Of a stretch of 64,000 bases of DNA, positions 43,852 through 51,963 are shown in pieces. Made by a program: the position numbers and the translations under genes. The stretch's first letter is position 1, and every line of letters starts with the position of its first letter. The stretch is from Mycobacterium sp. Root135 (lineage in GTDB: Bacteria; Actinomycetota; Actinomycetes; Mycobacteriales; Mycobacteriaceae), in the NCBI RefSeq assembly GCF_001426545.1, contig NZ_LMEZ01000004.1, forward strand, positions 124,001-188,000, given 5' to 3'. The notes below the pieces were generated by a model that was not told the origin of the DNA, did no database searches, and saw only the letters and a list, made by a program, of their open reading frames with translations.

Positions 43852-44047
43852 CACCCCTTAGCATTCTTGCCCGCGACCGCACCGGTTGCCTGACACATCG
43901 GGGCTGAAGAGATCGTTTTCAGCGCGCTCGGCGAAAGACGGATGGCCTTTCAATCAGTTCTGGCATGCGAACCACTGGCTGTCGATGGATTGACCCAGAG
44001 AATGCGCGACGCTGGAGCGCAGTACACACTCCTGTGACGGCCCCCGC
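43852..44047. other. Gene-free gap after the barstar gene
   Basis: In these 196 nt I see no gene, clear hairpin or promoter. It separates the immunity gene from the convergent nitrilase gene. Confidence 0.4.
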
Positions 44048-44851
44048 TCAGGCCGTCGCCGCCACGACACTGAAGCGCCGCAACCGAATTGCCGGGTTCT
44101 TGGCCCGCACTCGCTCGATGCGCTCGGGGTCGAGGGTGGCAGTGCCGAGCCCCTCCTCCTCCCCCACCGACGCCAGCACGACGCCCATCGGGTCGACGAT
44201 CATGCTGTTGCCGGCACCGTTCTTTCCGCATTGGTCGGCGGCGGCCAGGTAGACGGTGTTCTCGATGGCGCGGGCCCGCAGCAGCGTCGTCCAGTGGTCT
44301 TCCTTCAGCGGGCCCGGCACCCATTCGGCGGGCACCAGCACGACGTCGGCCTCGGCGTCGACCAGCCGCCGGGTCACCTCGGGGAACCGCAGGTCGTAGC
44401 AGGTTTGCAAGCCGAAGCGCAGGCCGCCGACGGTGAAGGTCTGCGGCGGCTCGATCTCGCCGGGCCGCACCAGGCTGGACTCGGTGAAGCCGAACGCGTC
44501 GTAGAGGTGCAGCTTGCGGTAGGTGGCCACGACCTTGCCCGACCCGTCGACTGCCAGCAGCGTGTTGTGGATGCGGTCGCCCTCGTCGGTGGCCTCGTTG
44601 AGACCGCACACGATGGCAATCCCGTGCTCGGCGGCCAGCGCGGTGAGTTCGGCGACGAAGGGACCGTCGAGGCGTTCGGCCGAGGCGACGAACCGCTCGT
44701 CCATCGCCGGGACGGTGAACATCGAGTACTCGGGGAACACGACGAGCTCGCTGCCCTGCGCCCGCGCCTCGGACACCAGCCGGCGGATCGACGTCAGGTT
44801 GGCGGCCTTGTCGTCGCCGGGGGCGAACTGGGCGACCGAACATGTGACCAT
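44048..44851 (-). CDS. Carbon-nitrogen hydrolase (nitrilase superfamily amidase)
   Basis: This 267-residue cytoplasmic hydrolase of C-N bonds in amides or nitriles has the Glu-Lys-Cys triad intact: Glu41 in FPEYS, Lys113 in YRKLHLYD and Cys151 in QTCYDLRFPE. ATG 44851 has AGGAGG with ideal spacing. It is the third gene of an operon after an aldolase and an MFS transporter, which suggests a role in breaking down an imported acid amide. Codons around residue 217 (MIVDPMGVV) form the right copy of a 28-bp direct repeat. Confidence 0.9.
   Translation of the reverse strand: MVTCSVAQFAPGDDKAANLTSIRRLVSEARAQGSELVVFPEYSMFTVPAMDERFVASAERLDGPFVAELTALAAEHGIAIVCGLNEATDEGDRIHNTLLAVDGSGKVVATYRKLHLYDAFGFTESSLVRPGEIEPPQTFTVGGLRFGLQTCYDLRFPEVTRRLVDAEADVVLVPAEWVPGPLKEDHWTTLLRARAIENTVYLAAADQCGKNGAGNSMIVDPMGVVLASVGEEEGLGTATLDPERIERVRAKNPAIRLRRFSVVAATA
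44176..44203. repeat. 28-bp perfect direct repeat, right copy
   Basis: This copy is identical to 41910-41937 and lies inside the nitrilase coding sequence (minus-strand codons from residue 217 on). The gene reads through it without a break. Confidence 0.85.
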
Positions 44852-44870
44852 GGGGACCTCCTGGGTTGGG

Positions 44871-46205
44871 TCAGGCGGGGACGGGCGGCGGGGCCATGCG
44901 GTCCATCCGTCCGAGAACGACGGTATAGCAGACGATTCCGAGAAGCAGCACCGCGCCGGTGACCATGAAGGCCCCGGCGAACGAACCGGTGGCGTCGACG
45001 ACCATGCCGGTGACGATCGGGGCGGCGATGCCGATCAGGTTGGCGATGAAGTTGACGATGCCGCCGAGTGATCCGGTGAGACCCTCGGGTGCGATCAGCG
45101 AGACGATGCTCGAGCCGGCGGGCACCGACACCGCGAGCCCGGCGGCGCCGATGGAGATGAACAGGATGGCCATGCCGATGGTGTCGACGTAGGCGGCGCC
45201 GGTGACGGCAAGCGCGGCGAGCATGCTGACCACCAGCACGATGCGTCGCACCTTGGTGACCTGCCCGGTGCGCTTGATCCACCAGTCCATCAGCAGTCCG
45301 GCGATCAGGAACTGCGCGATCACCGCGACCAGCCACGGGATCATCGAATACAGGCCGCCCTGAAGGAGATTGACGCCGAACTCCTGCTTGAGGTAGCCGG
45401 GCAGCCAGGTCAGCAACACGTAGTAGGCATAGGTGTAAGACGCGTACCCGAGCGCCAGCCCCCAGGTCTTGCGACGGCGCAACAGGTAACCGATGCCGCG
45501 CAGGGACCCCTCGGTGATGTTCTCTTCGTTCTCGGCGTCCCCGGCCTTGAGGTAGGCCAGCTCCTCGGCCGACATCTTGCCGTCGGCGACGGCTTGCGCC
45601 GGGCTGCGGTACAGCAGCCACCAGGCGACCAGGTACGCCAGGCTCAGCACCCCGGTGAACAGGAACGCCGCGTGCCAGCTGAATGTCGACACCAGGAACG
45701 CCATGATGGGAATGCCGATGACGTTGGAGAGCTTCGCGCAGCCGTCGAAAATGGCTGTCGCAGTGCCTCGTTCCTGCTTGGGGAACCACTGGCCGATGGC
45801 CTTCCAGCCGGCCGGCACCGTGGGCGCCTCGCCGACGCCGAGCATCAGGCGGGCGGCGATCATCAGGCCGAGGCCGCCCGCGGCTGCCGAGAGGAACGAC
45901 GCGAGCGCCCAGAGGAAGACGCCGACGCGGTTGACCCACGGCACGCCGATCTTGTCGATGATGCTGCCGATCGGCATCTGCAACAGGGCGTAGGTCCACA
46001 GGAAGGCCGACGCGAGGACGCCCATCTGGGCAGCGCTGATGTCGAAGTCGTCCATGATGGCCGGGGTGGCCACCGACAGGTTCACCCGGTCGATGTAGTT
46101 GACGAACATTCCGGCGCCGAGCAGTCCGCCGATCTGCCAGCGGAAGCGGCCCGGGCTCTTGGTCGTCGGCGTGTCGGTGAGCTGTTGCGCCTCAACGTCA
46201 CTCAT
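44871..46205 (-). CDS. MFS transporter (anion:cation symporter family)
   Basis: This 444-residue transporter has 12 predicted membrane helices. The N-terminal pattern (FVNYIDRVNLSVATPAIMDDF) and the loop LLQMPIGSIIDKIG, then GVGEAPTVPAGWKAIGQWFP, are typical of the ACS family that imports organic anions such as hexuronates, glucarate or phthalate. It starts at ATG 46205, sharing one base with the aldolase stop (TGATG). Together with the aldolase and nitrilase it suggests uptake and cleavage of an organic acid. The actual substrate is unknown. Confidence 0.88.
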   Translation of the reverse strand: MSDVEAQQLTDTPTTKSPGRFRWQIGGLLGAGMFVNYIDRVNLSVATPAIMDDFDISAAQMGVLASAFLWTYALLQMPIGSIIDKIGVPWVNRVGVFLWALASFLSAAAGGLGLMIAARLMLGVGEAPTVPAGWKAIGQWFPKQERGTATAIFDGCAKLSNVIGIPIMAFLVSTFSWHAAFLFTGVLSLAYLVAWWLLYRSPAQAVADGKMSAEELAYLKAGDAENEENITEGSLRGIGYLLRRRKTWGLALGYASYTYAYYVLLTWLPGYLKQEFGVNLLQGGLYSMIPWLVAVIAQFLIAGLLMDWWIKRTGQVTKVRRIVLVVSMLAALAVTGAAYVDTIGMAILFISIGAAGLAVSVPAGSSIVSLIAPEGLTGSLGGIVNFIANLIGIAAPIVTGMVVDATGSFAGAFMVTGAVLLLGIVCYTVVLGRMDRMAPPPVPA

Positions 46206-46966
46206 CAGTTGCTGCCGTTCAGGGCGGGGCTGCGGTCGATGCCGGTCATCACGTCGTGGGCGGCGGACAGCCCGGCCAGCAGCGCGCCGTGCTCCATGGT
46301 CAGGGCCATCTGGTCGGCGCCGTGGTCGACGGCGAACCGCTTCTCCTCGGGACTCCAGGCGGGTAGCAGCCAGGGCTTGCCTGCGGTGCGGGCGGCCGCG
46401 GCGATGCGGGCCAGGTCGGCGAAGTCGCCGTCGGTGCGGGCGTAGGCGCCGCGTTCGCGTCGCAGGGAGAGGTCCGACGGGCCGATGAAGACGCCGTCGA
46501 CGGTGTCGAGGGCGAGGATGGCGTCGATCTCCCCGATCGCGCCGGCGTCTTCGATCATCGGGTAGCACCGCGTCTTGGCATCCTGGGCGGATACCCACTC
46601 GTCGGTGAACCCGCCGTATGAGGAGGTGCGCCCGCCGGCGAAGCTGCGGTCGCCCAGCGGCGGGAACTTGGCGTACCCGGTGACGACGGCGGCGTGGGCG
46701 GCGTTCTCGACGTGCGGGATGGCGACGACGTCGGCGCCGAAGTCCAACGCCTGTTGGATCGGGCCGCGTTCGGGTCCAAGCACTTTCGCGACGACCTCCA
46801 GGCCGATGGCCTTGAGGAACGGGATGAAGCGTTCCAGGTCGGCGAGGTCGAAGGTGCCGTGCTCGATGTCGAGGACGGCGGCGCCGTAGCCGATCTGGCG
46901 GGCGATTTCGGCGGCGGCGACGTTGGGGCCGGACAGCCAGACGGCGTAGCGACGATTCGGTTCCAC
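46205..46966 (-). CDS. HpcH/HpaI-family aldolase
   Basis: This 253-residue metal-dependent class II aldolase splits 2-keto-3-deoxy or 4-hydroxy-2-keto acids into pyruvate and an aldehyde. It shows VLDIEHGTFDL, then GADVVAIPHVENAAHA, CYPMIEDAGAIGEIDAI and FIGPSDLSL, matching the barrel and metal-ligand segments of the family. GTG 46966 has GGGAGA just upstream. It is the first gene of an operon with the MFS and nitrilase genes, divergent from a GntR gene that likely controls it. Confidence 0.88.
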   Translation of the reverse strand: MEPNRRYAVWLSGPNVAAAEIARQIGYGAAVLDIEHGTFDLADLERFIPFLKAIGLEVVAKVLGPERGPIQQALDFGADVVAIPHVENAAHAAVVTGYAKFPPLGDRSFAGGRTSSYGGFTDEWVSAQDAKTRCYPMIEDAGAIGEIDAILALDTVDGVFIGPSDLSLRRERGAYARTDGDFADLARIAAAARTAGKPWLLPAWSPEEKRFAVDHGADQMALTMEHGALLAGLSAAHDVMTGIDRSPALNGSN

Positions 46967-47003
46967 GGTCTCTCCCTGAAGTGGTGGGGCGAAGGGCGCA
47001 GCG

Positions 47004-47053
47004 CTTGTACATCTCTTGTATACACAAGGTGTGCGTCAAGTGTCCAGTAGTCT
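47004..47053. promoter_or_regulatory. Divergent promoter with GntR-type operator
   Basis: CTTGTATACACAAG (47015-47028) contains TGTATACA and matches the GT/AC core of FadR-type GntR operators. A half-like TGTACA lies at 47006-47011. On the minus strand TTGACG (47039-47034) plus 17 nt leads to AGAGAT, with the palindrome in the spacer. On the plus strand TAGTCT (47048-47053) is a possible -10 for the regulator gene. Confidence 0.5.
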
Positions 47054-47075
47054 GCGAGCATCGGAAGGAGTCGAC

Positions 47076-47735
47076 ATGGCCGTCGAGGTCTCTGAGTCGG
47101 GGGCGACCCCGTCAGCGCGCGACCGGGTCTACCAGTGGGTTCGCGACGAGATCATCAAGGGCACGCTTCCTCCAGGCCGGTTCCTGGACGAGGTGTGGGT
47201 GTCCGAACTGGTCGGCACGTCCCGGACCCCGGTGCGCGAGGCGTTTCACCGACTCAACTCCGAGAAGTTCATCGACCTGCTGCCGCGGCGGGGCGCGCAG
47301 GTGCGCAGCGTGACCTCGCGCGAACTCGAAGAGGTGTATGCCTCACGACGGCTGATCGAGGGGCACGCAGCGCGCGAGCTGTGCCTGGCCGAATCCGGCG
47401 CTCCCGAGCCCCTGGACGGGCTGGCTCAGCGGATGGAAGATGCTGGACAGGAGCAGGATTGGTTCACCGTGGCCCGACTGGACCGCGCATTTCACCGCGC
47501 CATCGTGGAGGCACACCACAACTCCGTCCTGACCGAGTTGTACGACGCGCTCCGGTCGCGCCAACAGCGGGTGGCGGTGCGTGCGTTGCAGATCCGGCCG
47601 CAGCGGGTTCCCGAGATCGACCGCCAGCACCGCGCGATCGTCGACGCCCTGGCCCGCAACGACGTGGACGGGGTGGCGGTGCTGCTAGACGAGCACCTGC
47701 GCCCGATACCGGAGATCACCGCGGCGTTGGGGTAG
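47076..47735 (+). CDS. GntR-family regulator (FadR/FCD subfamily)
   Basis: This 219-residue regulator has an N-terminal winged helix (RVYQWVRDEIIKGTLPPGRF, then VGTSRTPVREAFHRL) and a C-terminal FCD ligand domain with metal-binding His residues (DRAFHRAIVEAHHN, then DRQHRAIVDAL, and DEHLRPI). ATG 47076 has AAGGAG about 6 nt upstream. It faces the aldolase/MFS/nitrilase operon across an operator-like palindrome, so it probably represses that operon until a carboxylic-acid inducer is present. Confidence 0.9.
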   Translation: MAVEVSESGATPSARDRVYQWVRDEIIKGTLPPGRFLDEVWVSELVGTSRTPVREAFHRLNSEKFIDLLPRRGAQVRSVTSRELEEVYASRRLIEGHAARELCLAESGAPEPLDGLAQRMEDAGQEQDWFTVARLDRAFHRAIVEAHHNSVLTELYDALRSRQQRVAVRALQIRPQRVPEIDRQHRAIVDALARNDVDGVAVLLDEHLRPIPEITAALG

Positions 47736-47771
47736 CTGCTTGCGGCTGCGGTCCAGTCGAACCGATCTAAA

Positions 47772-49118
47772 GTGAGCGGGGTGAGCGAGCGACCGTATCT
47801 CCGTCTGGTGCCGGAACCGGTGTCGCGCCCCGATCTGCGTCGAACACGACGGCGCGACGTCGTCGTGTACCGGATCCGGGCAGACATCGACGATGCGACC
47901 CCACCGATCTGGCGACGCCTAGACGTGCGCTCGAACCTGACGTTGGATCTACTACACCAGGTGCTCCAGGTGGCGTTCGACTGGACCGACTCGCACCTGC
48001 ATCGCTTCTCACTCGGTGGCGGCGCGTTCGACCACGACAGCCAACTGTTCCTCTGCCCCTACGACGTCGACGACAAGGAGTGGGACGAGGACGACGACGG
48101 TCTACCCGCCGCCGCGACCCGACTCGACGAAACCCTCACCGAGCCGGGCGACGTTCTCCACTACCTCTATGACTACGGCGACAACTGGCAACTGACGCTT
48201 CGCCTGGAAGAAGTACTACCCGCCGAGAGCGACTGTCTCGCAGCTCTCGTCATCGACGGTGAGCGTGCCGCGCCACCCGAGGACTGTGGGCACCTGGTCG
48301 ACGCCGAGAGCCTCGCCGAGGTAGTGGCCGACCCCGCGCTGTTCGAGCCGGAGCGACTGAACAAGGGATTCGGCGATGCGTACTTCGTTCTGCGCGAAGC
48401 AGGCGTCGACGTCCGACTGGTCGACATGGTCCATCAGCTCACGTACACCACGTATGGCGACGATCTGACCACGACAGCGCTCGCACTGGCCGGGCCGGAA
48501 CCGGTGGACGCCATCGACTGGACCGCGCATCTTCGGGCCTATCAGTGGTTCCTCGACCGGGCCGGCGACGGCGGCATTCCGTTGACGACGGCCGGATACT
48601 TGAAACCGGCCGACGTCGAAGTGGTGTCGAATGTCGTTCCTGCGATGCATGATTGGTTCGGTGAGAAGAATCGCGAGACCCACTGCTACCCGCTGCTACG
48701 GTTCCGCGAAGGCGTGCAGTCGATGGGACTGCTACGCAAGAGCAAGGGCACGCTGGTGCTGACGAAGGTCGGCGAGGCGGCGCGCGGCGACACCGGCAAG
48801 CTCGTCAAGCATCTGGCAAGCCGACTGATTCCGAAGTCCGGTGACGAGTTCGACGTCCAAGCGACCTTGCTGATGCTGGCGTACGCCGCGGCGTCCCCCG
48901 GTGCCGCTGTTCCGTTTCCCACGATCTTGGCGCTACTGGCCGAACTCGGGTGGCGCCACCCGAGCGGTCAAGCTCCCAACGCATCAGTCCTCTACCAGCT
49001 GCCCGCCCACCATGCCCTGCTCAACGTGACCGACCGACCAGCCGCCCTGACCGGCCCGAGGATCGTCAGCCCGGCGGCGGCCGCATTGGCGCGAAGGGCG
49101 TTGCGCACCGACGGCTAG
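47772..49118 (+). CDS. Plasmid pRiA4b ORF-3 family protein
   Basis: This 448-residue protein starts with the pRiA4b ORF-3-like domain (VYRIRADIDDATPPIWRRLDV, then LLHQVLQVAFDWTDSHLHRF and YLYDYGDNWQLTLRLEEVLP), a fold common in plasmid and phage accessory genes. The rest is helical with no motif I recognise. The function is unknown. GTG 47772 or GTG 47781 may start it. Its end touches the VapC gene on the other strand. The neighbourhood of toxin-antitoxin genes fits an accessory region. Confidence 0.85.
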   Translation: MSGVSERPYLRLVPEPVSRPDLRRTRRRDVVVYRIRADIDDATPPIWRRLDVRSNLTLDLLHQVLQVAFDWTDSHLHRFSLGGGAFDHDSQLFLCPYDVDDKEWDEDDDGLPAAATRLDETLTEPGDVLHYLYDYGDNWQLTLRLEEVLPAESDCLAALVIDGERAAPPEDCGHLVDAESLAEVVADPALFEPERLNKGFGDAYFVLREAGVDVRLVDMVHQLTYTTYGDDLTTTALALAGPEPVDAIDWTAHLRAYQWFLDRAGDGGIPLTTAGYLKPADVEVVSNVVPAMHDWFGEKNRETHCYPLLRFREGVQSMGLLRKSKGTLVLTKVGEAARGDTGKLVKHLASRLIPKSGDEFDVQATLLMLAYAAASPGAAVPFPTILALLAELGWRHPSGQAPNASVLYQLPAHHALLNVTDRPAALTGPRIVSPAAAALARRALRTDG

Positions 49119-49516
49119 CTTGGGCCGCCGAGTACCTCGATACGGCACTTGGGTCCGTGCGCACGCGCCAGCCTGCCGTCCAAGGTCACCAACGTGGCGT
49201 CGAGCGCCTCGGCGAGCGTGACGTAAAAGGCGTCCCATCCTCGGACCGAGTCCCGCAGCTGCCACACACGGTCAAGCATCCACCGATGCGAATGCCGCTC
49301 ACCCGGCCACTCGCGTAGATCGGCCACCGCCTGCGCGGCTGCGGTTCCGTCGAGACCACCACGCATGTACTGGGCACGAATCACGCCGAGGACTTCGACG
49401 TCGACGACCTCGGGCGCCGCTTGATCGGGTTCGGCCGCGAGTCGAGCCGCAATTTCGGGTGCCCGACGGGTATCGGCCACGACCTCGAAAAGGCACGACG
49501 CGTCAACGACGAGCAT
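49115..49516 (-). CDS. VapC-type PIN-domain toxin
   Basis: This 133-residue PIN toxin has Asp5 in MLVVDASCLF, Glu in VDVEVLGVI, and Asp residues in RGWDAFYVTLAEAL and LVTLDGRLA. It is the likely RNase of the third VapBC pair in the window and resembles the VapC at 35232-35615 in motif wording. ATG 49516 overlaps the antitoxin gene by 14 bp. The long open frame upstream of it is not coding. Confidence 0.9.
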   Translation of the reverse strand: MLVVDASCLFEVVADTRRAPEIAARLAAEPDQAAPEVVDVEVLGVIRAQYMRGGLDGTAAAQAVADLREWPGERHSHRWMLDRVWQLRDSVRGWDAFYVTLAEALDATLVTLDGRLARAHGPKCRIEVLGGPS

Positions 49517-49748
49517 CGGGCCACTCGCCGCGCCAGGCGTCCAGGTCAGCCAGTACGTCCGCGGTGGTGATCTGCGACGGCCGTCGTCCCGTGCGGCGTA
49601 ACCACTCGGCAACAGACGGCCGAGAAGCAAGGCGCGTGGCCTCACGGCGTAGCAACTCGGGGACTGTGATCCCGTCCTCAGCGGCACGTCGCACCAAACC
49701 GGCGTAGACATCATCGTCGATGTCACGAATCTGCACGGTCTTCGGCAT
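49503..49748 (-). CDS. VapB-type antitoxin
   Basis: This 81-residue antitoxin of the FitA-like group starts MPKTVQIRDIDDDVYAGLVR, with the helix GITVPELLRREATRL and a toxin-binding tail with ADVLADLDAW. ATG 49748 is preceded at exactly 6 nt by TATGAT and no ribosome site, so its mRNA is probably leaderless. The CATGC-N6-GCATG palindrome upstream is a possible operator. Confidence 0.88.
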   Translation of the reverse strand: MPKTVQIRDIDDDVYAGLVRRAAEDGITVPELLRREATRLASRPSVAEWLRRTGRRPSQITTADVLADLDAWRGEWPDARR

Positions 49749-49754
49749 AAGCGC

Positions 49755-49777
49755 ATCATAACATGCACATTTGCATG
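49755..49777. promoter_or_regulatory. VapB promoter and operator
   Basis: On the minus strand TATGAT (49760-49755) is a -10 box 6 nt from the start codon. CATGC (49762-49766) and GCATG (49773-49777) form a perfect inverted repeat just upstream. Confidence 0.55.
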
Positions 49778-50246
49778 AGCTGATGCGCGCGAGGTGCGAG
49801 GGAACAGGTGGCATGTCTTCGTGCTGGGCGCCGAGCACCACGAAAGCCGGTTGACTGCCGGGGACTCTGGCCCCACTGTCCTTCTCGGGTCCTAAGCGCG
49901 AGACCTACGCCACGGTCGTGGTTTTCGCGACTGAACGCGAAACAACAACCGTCACGCACGTCTCGGCCATAGCTCGGACAAGGACGTGCATGGCCGGCGG
50001 AGCGTGCGCTGCCCGCCGCGACGAGCCCGTCCGACGTAGTAACACGCACGCTCGCGGAGGGGCGACGTCACCGTCCGGCATCGCGGATTTGGCCTGAATC
50101 CTCAGCCTCGGGACGATCGGCGGACTGGGGACAGGACCTGTTTGCGTTGACGGCGGCGGAAGCAGGTCATCGCACCTGGGGTTCACGCACCCGTACCGAA
50201 CGGCGCAAGTCCAGGTCCTCCGACTCCAAATCCCAGGGTGAGGAGC
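49778..50246. other. Gene-free interval of about 470 nt
   Basis: No open frame here has a convincing protein. One inverted pair, GACCTG (50135-50140) and CAGGTC (50163-50168), could form a hairpin near the 3' end of the RibD-like gene. The rest may be decayed sequence next to the toxin-antitoxin pair. Confidence 0.35.
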
Positions 50247-50858
50247 TCACCCGAAGACGCGGTAGCGCAGGTGCGCCACCCCGGGCGCCTCGAGGACGCG
50301 CGCCAACTCCAACCGCGGGCTGCCCGCGTCGAAGCCGTCGAACAGCCGCTCCCCCGCTCCGAGGATCACGGGGCTGACCTGAAGGTCGATCTCGGTGACG
50401 AGGCCCGCGCGGATCGCCTGCCGAGCACACGACGCGCCGCCGGCGATGCTGATGGGCCGGTCCCCCGCCACCTCGAGCGCCTGCGCGTAGGCCGACTCGA
50501 CGCCGTCGGTGACGAAGTGGAACGTCGTCCCCTTCAGCGCGATCGGATCGTGGGAGTGGTGGGTCAGCACGAACACCGGGCAGTGGTACGGCGGTTCGTC
50601 GCCCCACCACCCGGTCCAGTCCGAGTCGCCCCATTCACCGCGCACCGGTCCGAACATGTTGCGGCCCATGATGGTCGCGCCCATGCCGTCGAGCATCTCC
50701 GAGACCACCTGTCGGTTGACGGGGTGATCCGCATCTGGCCCCATGTGCCAACCGTGCAGCAGCTGGCCGCCGACACCGAGCGGATGTTCCTCGCTCTGAT
50801 CGGGACCCGCGACGTATCCGTCGGCGGAGATCGACATCGAGAGATTGGTGCGCGGCAT
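50247..50858 (-). CDS. Dihydrofolate reductase-like RibD C-terminal domain protein
   Basis: This 203-residue oxidoreductase of the RibD-C/DHFR-like family is common in actinobacteria. LSMSISADGYVAGPDQ at the start, TIMGRNMFGPV, and the C-terminal SIAGGASCARQAIRAGLV, then EIDLQVSPVILGAGERLFDG, are hallmarks. It binds NADPH, but the natural substrate of these stand-alone members is not known. The start is ATG 50858. It diverges from the macro-like gene. Confidence 0.87.
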   Translation of the reverse strand: MPRTNLSMSISADGYVAGPDQSEEHPLGVGGQLLHGWHMGPDADHPVNRQVVSEMLDGMGATIMGRNMFGPVRGEWGDSDWTGWWGDEPPYHCPVFVLTHHSHDPIALKGTTFHFVTDGVESAYAQALEVAGDRPISIAGGASCARQAIRAGLVTEIDLQVSPVILGAGERLFDGFDAGSPRLELARVLEAPGVAHLRYRVFG

Positions 50859-50952
50859 GGGTCCTCCGGTGGAGAGCGTATGGGGTGACGTGGGGCAGAC
50901 CCGTGCGGTCGGCGAAACTCATCTGTCAGACGTGCGTGCCACCATCGAGGAC

Positions 50953-51948
50953 ATGACCGACGATTGGTTCACACGCCTCACGGGATTCCCCGAGGGAGCC
51001 TACGACGTCACCCGCGGCTTGCTGACGGTTGACGGCAACCAGCTGGTTTCGACGGTCACCGGGGCACGGCACGGCATTGGGACCCTGGCGGTACCGACGC
51101 TGGCACAGGTACGCGGTGGCACGACTTTCCCTGTCCCACAACGCTCCACGGTGCGATGCGTGACCGGAGAGGCCCGGTCGATGCATGCCGACCCCGAGCT
51201 CGCAGGCGCACTGTTCCAGGTGGCGTCGCAGTTCAACCTGCTGGAGATGACCAGCCCGAGCGTCACCCCCGAGGACGGCGTCACGCGGTACGTCACCGAT
51301 CGCACGCAGGGCCCGGCCTGTGCGGTCGCCGCGGGCGCGGCCACGATCTACCGCAACTACTTTGCTCCCGTCGGCGACGAGTGCGGCCAGACGCGGGACC
51401 GCCAGATCGACGCCCTGGCCAACATGGGTGAGGCGTTGTCGGCGACGCTGAACCGGCCCGTGACGGAGCTGTGGGCGATGCGCAACGGGTACGCGTTGTG
51501 TACGCGCGAGGGGCTGCGGGTGATCACCGATCTCCTCGAGCGCGGCACCGAGCAGGACCGTGACGACCTTCGCGCGCGGCTTGCCATCGGCCTCCATCGC
51601 GACGTTCAGGTGACCGATGTGGCCGAGCCTCGTCGGGTGTCGCAGGCGTTCTGCTCGGCGCTGCCGGTGGCGTACGGGGAAGGACGGCCGGCGGAATGGG
51701 AGGCCTTCGCGCGGCTCGTCCTGGAGGCGGCGTACGAGGCGACGGTGCTCGCGGCCGTCGGCGCAGAGTCGAACGTCGTGCTGTTGACCCGGTTGGGTGG
51801 CGGGGTGTTCGGCAACGCCGACGCGTGGATCGACGACGCGATCGTGCGGGCGATCGAGATCGTGACGGACGCAGGGTTGGACATTCGGCTGGTCAGCCAC
51901 GGCCGCGTGCACGACTCGTTCCGGGCGATCGAAGAGCGGTTCAGCTGA
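50953..51948 (+). CDS. Hypothetical protein with macro-like C-terminal motif
   Basis: This 331-residue soluble protein belongs to no family I can name. The C-terminal block SNVVLLTRLGGGVFGNADAW, then IRLVSHGRVHDSF, resembles the second glycine loop and following strand of macrodomain/PARG-like ADP-ribose-binding folds. The N-terminal region has TVTGARHGIGTLAVPTLAQ and RNYFAPVGDECGQTRDRQ. If the similarity is real, it may bind or hydrolyse ADP-ribose. This is inference from a short motif. ATG 50953 is used because it is the first methionine of the conserved-looking part. Confidence 0.65.
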   Translation: MTDDWFTRLTGFPEGAYDVTRGLLTVDGNQLVSTVTGARHGIGTLAVPTLAQVRGGTTFPVPQRSTVRCVTGEARSMHADPELAGALFQVASQFNLLEMTSPSVTPEDGVTRYVTDRTQGPACAVAAGAATIYRNYFAPVGDECGQTRDRQIDALANMGEALSATLNRPVTELWAMRNGYALCTREGLRVITDLLERGTEQDRDDLRARLAIGLHRDVQVTDVAEPRRVSQAFCSALPVAYGEGRPAEWEAFARLVLEAAYEATVLAAVGAESNVVLLTRLGGGVFGNADAWIDDAIVRAIEIVTDAGLDIRLVSHGRVHDSFRAIEERFS

Positions 51949-51963
51949 GCAGCCCGGCCAGTC

